DNA of 64,000 nucleotides from Arthrobacter yangruifuii. GTDB lineage: Bacteria > Actinomycetota > Actinomycetes > Actinomycetales > Micrococcaceae. A program made the translations under genes and the position numbers. This document shows, piece by piece, positions 60,833 through 64,000 of the stretch (position 1 is the first letter of the stretch; each line of letters starts with the position of its first letter). Location of the stretch: NCBI RefSeq assembly GCF_009192775.1, contig NZ_VTFX01000005.1:124001-188000 (forward strand), given 5' to 3'. The notes beneath the pieces were generated by a model, which had not been told where the DNA came from, searched no databases, and saw nothing but the letters and a program-made list of their open reading frames with translations.

Positions 60833-61411
60833 ATGACCCAGCAGGAAAAACTCTCCACACCGCCTGTTCCCGTGCGGTCCCAACGGCACAAGATCCTCAC
60901 GATGGTGGTGGCGGCCCTGACGGTGCTCCTGGTGGTGCCCGGTGCTCTCAACGGTGGCCTGTTCACCGTGGTTTTCATTTTCCTGATGGTTCCGGCATTC
61001 TGCCTGATTCGCGCGTACAAGGTCCGTTCCGGACGCCGTTGGCTGATCATTTCCTGCGCACTGGTGCTGGGGCAGGCCGCCACGGCGGTCTCCGGGGTCT
61101 CGAACCAGGGAGCAACAGCCTGGATGCTGATTCTGCTCACGGTTTACAGCGGCCTCTGGATCTACTGGGGCGAAGAGGAGCGCCGGTTCAGCAGCACCAA
61201 ACGCTGGCAGGCCGCCGAAAACGTGGCTGCCATGAACGGAACCGACGTCTGGTTCGTGAACCAGGCGAGCCCGTCCGGCTCGGAGACCCGTGTGGTGCTC
61301 TACACCGCCGGCCGCGACCCCTGGAGCACCGCCGTCTGGGGCACCGTGCGGCCCGGAATGCTGGTGGTCCTGAACCCCGCCCGCGAAATCCTCTACACCA
61401 CCTGGTCCTAG
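60833..61411 (+). CDS. Hypothetical membrane protein
   Basis: 192 residues. Four helices about 23-40, 43-62, 70-88 and 93-112 are followed by a soluble C-terminal half beginning EEERRFSSTKRWQA, with strands at DVWFVNQ and TRVVLYTAGR. The soluble part is predicted cytosolic. No family recognised. ATG 60833 follows GAAAGAAG. Single gene after the ABC operon. Confidence 0.65.
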   Translation: MTQQEKLSTPPVPVRSQRHKILTMVVAALTVLLVVPGALNGGLFTVVFIFLMVPAFCLIRAYKVRSGRRWLIISCALVLGQAATAVSGVSNQGATAWMLILLTVYSGLWIYWGEEERRFSSTKRWQAAENVAAMNGTDVWFVNQASPSGSETRVVLYTAGRDPWSTAVWGTVRPGMLVVLNPAREILYTTWS

Positions 61412-61476
61412 TCCGAACTGAAGGTTCTGCGCGGGTGGGGGTTTAATGGACTCCGGCATTAGGAGGCCTCCCTTTC

Positions 61477-62649
61477 ATGATCACCACACCCATCACGCCG
61501 CCGCTGGTCCGCGGAGCTGCTGAACTCGAAACCACCGTCCGCGGGCTGCGCCCGCACCGGCTGCCCGCCTCGGTGCGGGAACGGTTTCCCGATCCGCAGC
61601 TGATGATGGCCGAGTCCCAGCCCTCCGGCGTCCGCCTGGTGTTTTCAACGACGGCGGAGCAGCTGGAGGTGGTCACGCATCCAACACGCGTGGTCTACCT
61701 GGGCGCGGACCGGCCGCGGGGCCGCGTGGACCTGCTGGTCGACGGCGAGCTGCTGCACAGCGACGAGCTCACCGGGGGCTCCTACACCGAAGTCAACATG
61801 TCCACCGGCGCGGCCCGGCAGGTGGACGGCGCGTCACACACCAGCGGATTTCCCCGGCTGCCGGCAGGGTCCAAGACTGTGGAGGTGTGGTTGCCGCACA
61901 ACGAGTCCGTGGAATTGGTGGAACTGCACTCTGACGCTCCGGTGGAACCGTTTTCTTCGGGCCGGCCGGTCTGGCTGCACCACGGCAGCTCCATCAGCCA
62001 CGGCTCCAACGCCGCAACGCCGTCGGGCATCTGGCCTGCGGTGGCAGCACGGATCGGCGGCGTCGAGCTGCACAACCTGGGACTGGGCGGCAGTGCCCTG
62101 GTGGATCCGTTCACGGCGCAGGTGATGCGGGATACCCCGGCGGACCTGATCAGCGTGAAGCTGGGCATCAACGTGGTGAACATGGATTCCATGCGGCTGC
62201 GGGCGTTTGTGCCGGCGGTGCACGGCTTCCTGGACACCCTTCGCGAGGGGCATCCGGAGACCCCGCTGGTGCTGATTTCCCCGATTTTCTGCGGCATCCA
62301 TGAAGACACTCCGGGTCCAGGAGCCTTTGATCCGGCGTCGTTCGGGACCGGGCAGGTCCGGTTTGTGGCGACCGGTGCGTCGGAGGGCGTGGCGGCGGGC
62401 CAGCTGACACTGCGGGTGATCCGCGAGGCGCTGGAGTCCCTGGTGGCACGCCGGGCGGAGGATCCGAACCTGTACTACCTCGACGGGACGGAGCTGTACG
62501 GGGCAGCGGACGCCGAGGTGCATCCGCTGCCGGACGCGCTGCATCCGGACAGCGCCACGCACCGGCTGATCGGCGAGCGGTTCGCCATGTATGCGTTTGC
62601 GGGGGAGGGGCCGTTCGGGGAAACGGTTCAAACGCGCAAATCGCTCTAA
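61477..62649 (+). CDS. SGNH/GDSL hydrolase with N-terminal carbohydrate-esterase-2-like domain
   Basis: 390 residues, no signal peptide. Residues about 1-165 are a beta-rich domain; 170-370 the SGNH core: Ser in HHGSSISHGSN, Gly in LGLGGSAL, Asn in KLGINVVN and Asp/His in PDALHPDSATH. All four blocks are present. This arrangement resembles carbohydrate esterases of the CE2/SGNH type. AGGAGG precedes ATG at 10 nt. Substrate unknown; possible link to the sugar transporter upstream. Confidence 0.8.
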   Translation: MITTPITPPLVRGAAELETTVRGLRPHRLPASVRERFPDPQLMMAESQPSGVRLVFSTTAEQLEVVTHPTRVVYLGADRPRGRVDLLVDGELLHSDELTGGSYTEVNMSTGAARQVDGASHTSGFPRLPAGSKTVEVWLPHNESVELVELHSDAPVEPFSSGRPVWLHHGSSISHGSNAATPSGIWPAVAARIGGVELHNLGLGGSALVDPFTAQVMRDTPADLISVKLGINVVNMDSMRLRAFVPAVHGFLDTLREGHPETPLVLISPIFCGIHEDTPGPGAFDPASFGTGQVRFVATGASEGVAAGQLTLRVIREALESLVARRAEDPNLYYLDGTELYGAADAEVHPLPDALHPDSATHRLIGERFAMYAFAGEGPFGETVQTRKSL

Positions 62650-62834
62650 ATGCGTGGACAGGGGATGGCAATAAGGCCAGCCTCCGAGTGTCACCCACCG
62701 AGGCAAGGACCCCTCAATCCCACTCGGCAGCACACGCCCTATACTTAGATGTCGCAAAACAGTAATCGGAGTCTTTGGAACGACCACGTTTCACCTCGGT
62801 GATCAGCGGTTATTTCCACAGGACGGTGTTAAGA

Positions 62835-63851
62835 GTGAGTAGTAAACCAGCAATGAATCGATTCGTCTCCGCCGCACTGGCAGTGGTCCTAATGGTAGGA
62901 ATGGCCGCCTGCAGTGAAGCACCGGTGGAGGACTTACCCAGTCCGTCGCCGTCTACCACCAAGACTCCGCGGGAAGTGCCCGACGTTCTCGGAACTTCTG
63001 CTTCGGATGCCAAAATCGCTCTGATTGCTCAGGGCCTGCGACCGGTGCTCCGAACTCAGGATGGTGAACGCTGGACCGACGAAAAGTTAGCTGCGTATGC
63101 TGAAGCTCTTTCCACGGACCCGTCAGCTGGTACAAGCGTGGAAACGGGTACCGTCGTTGAGATCACCCTGAATATGACGGAAAGCTCAGCTTCGGAGAAG
63201 ATGAAGGCTGAAGCGGAAGCCAAGGTCCTCGAGACCCGATACACCTTCTCGTGCAGCACCCGAGGCTACGGTGCGGACCGCAAAACTGAGGAATATCATT
63301 CCTATTCGGCCGTCTGGTCCGCTCCCAACTACGCGGATATAGATACCTGCTACGTCCGCATTGCCGGAGAGTCTCCGTCGAAAGATACGGAACTCCGCGC
63401 CGAGGAACAGACCATTGCAAATATCGTGAGCGACAATGGCGGCGATGCCAGCACCCCCGCGAGTGCATTCGCGAATGCACTGTCGCTGTGCGCGAAGCCG
63501 CCCTTCGACTATCCAAACATCAATGCGAGGTCTTCCCGAAACACGCAGGCGCTGGCGCAGGCGGCCCGAACGCTGTGCCCCGATGCGCCGCATGCCGCTC
63601 TTCTTCAGGAAGCCTCGGTCAGGGTTACCATCCAGGACGGCACCTTCGTTGTTGGCCAGGAGATGGAGGGCGGAACCTACCAAACCCAGCCCGGTGTAAA
63701 GGACTGTTATTGGGCCCGGACAACCGGCAGTGGGGACATTATCGCCAATGACTTCATTGGATTTGCTCCTACCGGCGCAACAGTCTCGGTCTTTGAAGGC
63801 GAAGGGTTCGAGGCATCGAACTGCGGAACATGGACAAAGATCGCTGAATAA
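62835..63851 (+). CDS. PASTA-type lipoprotein
   Basis: 338 residues. Lipobox VGMAAC near 25-30 after signal MNRFVSAALAVVLM. A Ser/Thr/Pro linker leads to a PASTA domain (VPDVLGTSASDAKIALIAQGL, then SAGTSVETGTVVEITL) about 48-125. A helix-rich middle holds four cysteines. The C-terminal module (FVVGQEMEGGTYQT, IIANDFIG, FEASNCGTW) recurs at the ends of many actinobacterial secreted proteins. GTG 62835 or ATG 62853 is the start; neither has an ideal ribosome site. Base composition looks less GC-rich than neighbours. Confidence 0.75.
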   Translation: MSSKPAMNRFVSAALAVVLMVGMAACSEAPVEDLPSPSPSTTKTPREVPDVLGTSASDAKIALIAQGLRPVLRTQDGERWTDEKLAAYAEALSTDPSAGTSVETGTVVEITLNMTESSASEKMKAEAEAKVLETRYTFSCSTRGYGADRKTEEYHSYSAVWSAPNYADIDTCYVRIAGESPSKDTELRAEEQTIANIVSDNGGDASTPASAFANALSLCAKPPFDYPNINARSSRNTQALAQAARTLCPDAPHAALLQEASVRVTIQDGTFVVGQEMEGGTYQTQPGVKDCYWARTTGSGDIIANDFIGFAPTGATVSVFEGEGFEASNCGTWTKIAE

Positions 63852-64000
63852 GACGATGGCCGTACCGATACCTGGTGGTCAGTTGCCGGCTTGACCGTCG
63901 GCAATGGGGGTGAGGGGTCCGGATACTTGGACCAAAGGTTTCCGGGGTAACTTTCCGCGATTGTCTGCCCAGCCAGCACCTCCCGGAACGCCGGATTCGG
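63852..64000. other. Window end, no gene seen
   Basis: The last 149 bp contain no supported gene; a minus-strand open frame here (63707-63979) overlaps the lipoprotein gene and lacks a ribosome site. Confidence 0.4.

Noticed and set aside
63707-63979. 90-residue minus-strand frame at the right edge
   Set aside because: Overlaps the lipoprotein 3' end, no ribosome site, Pro/Ser-rich with no homologous features.

Overview
The window is GC-rich, densely packed DNA that reads as the chromosome of a high-GC actinobacterium, most likely a member of the Micrococcaceae (Arthrobacter-like). The signs are frequent GTG and TTG starts, clear GGAGG-type ribosome sites, strongly GC-biased third codon positions that throw long antisense open frames over nearly every gene, DUF222/HNH and excalibur-domain proteins, a ChvE-GguAB type sugar transporter and Ala/Pro-rich protein tails. 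This placement is inferred from gene content; no rRNA or tRNA gene is visible. I saw no insertion sequence, prophage or CRISPR array.

Layout. 1-3.8 kb: the 3' part of a thiamine-diphosphate enzyme gene, then a MarR regulator coupled to a 14-helix drug exporter behind a promoter that carries two palindromic operators. 3.8-6.9 kb (minus): a three-gene type III polyketide operon (synthase, methyltransferase, FAD hydroxylase). 7-13.5 kb: CtaG-like and DUF2243 membrane proteins, DUF503, the RNA-binding protein Tex, then an operon of Vsr mismatch endonuclease, HAD phosphatase and an acidic protein, followed by a DUF1508 protein. 13.7-18.6 kb: a flavin dehydrogenase, a small membrane protein, an FMN reductase, a D-2-hydroxyacid dehydrogenase and a MarR protein. 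18.7-22.5 kb: an SWIM/SNF2 helicase with a small cysteine-rich protein downstream. 22.6-27 kb (minus): an operon of permease, four-carbon acid-sugar kinase, PdxA2 dehydrogenase and GntR regulator, which fits D-threonate catabolism. 27-41 kb: GNAT acetyltransferase, hydrolase, polyphosphate kinase 2, a secreted HNH lipoprotein, GH15 trehalase/glucoamylase, glutamyl-Q tRNA(Asp) synthetase, an amino-acid permease, a secreted protein, an ArsR-SRPBCC-SRPBCC-VOC operon, a metallo-beta-lactamase-fold hydrolase and an NRAMP-related transporter.

41.4-47.7 kb: a DUF222/HNH protein, a purine-rich tract, then a translationally coupled operon of PxpA, a PxpB-PxpC fusion and a complete biotin carboxylase with biotin carrier domain. 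47.9-51.3 kb: a BBE-type flavin oxidase, a lipoprotein thermonuclease with a long Ala-rich coiled coil, and a small unassigned protein. 51.3-54.2 kb: the least explained locus, an 825-residue protein with a propeller-like middle, followed by two tiny zinc-ribbon proteins. 54.4-56.3 kb: two VOC proteins and an AraC regulator. 56.4-60.6 kb: a sugar ABC transporter operon (binding protein, double ATPase, permease) with an internal hairpin and a strong terminator. 60.8-63.9 kb: a small membrane protein, an SGNH esterase and a PASTA-type lipoprotein.

Two themes cut across the genes. Translational coupling is pervasive: 4-nt ATGA/GTGA or 1-nt TGATG overlaps define at least six operons. Short tandem repeats (8, 10, 13, 16, 18 and 19 bp units) sit in spacers, several at gene 3' ends, and two of them include the stop codon.
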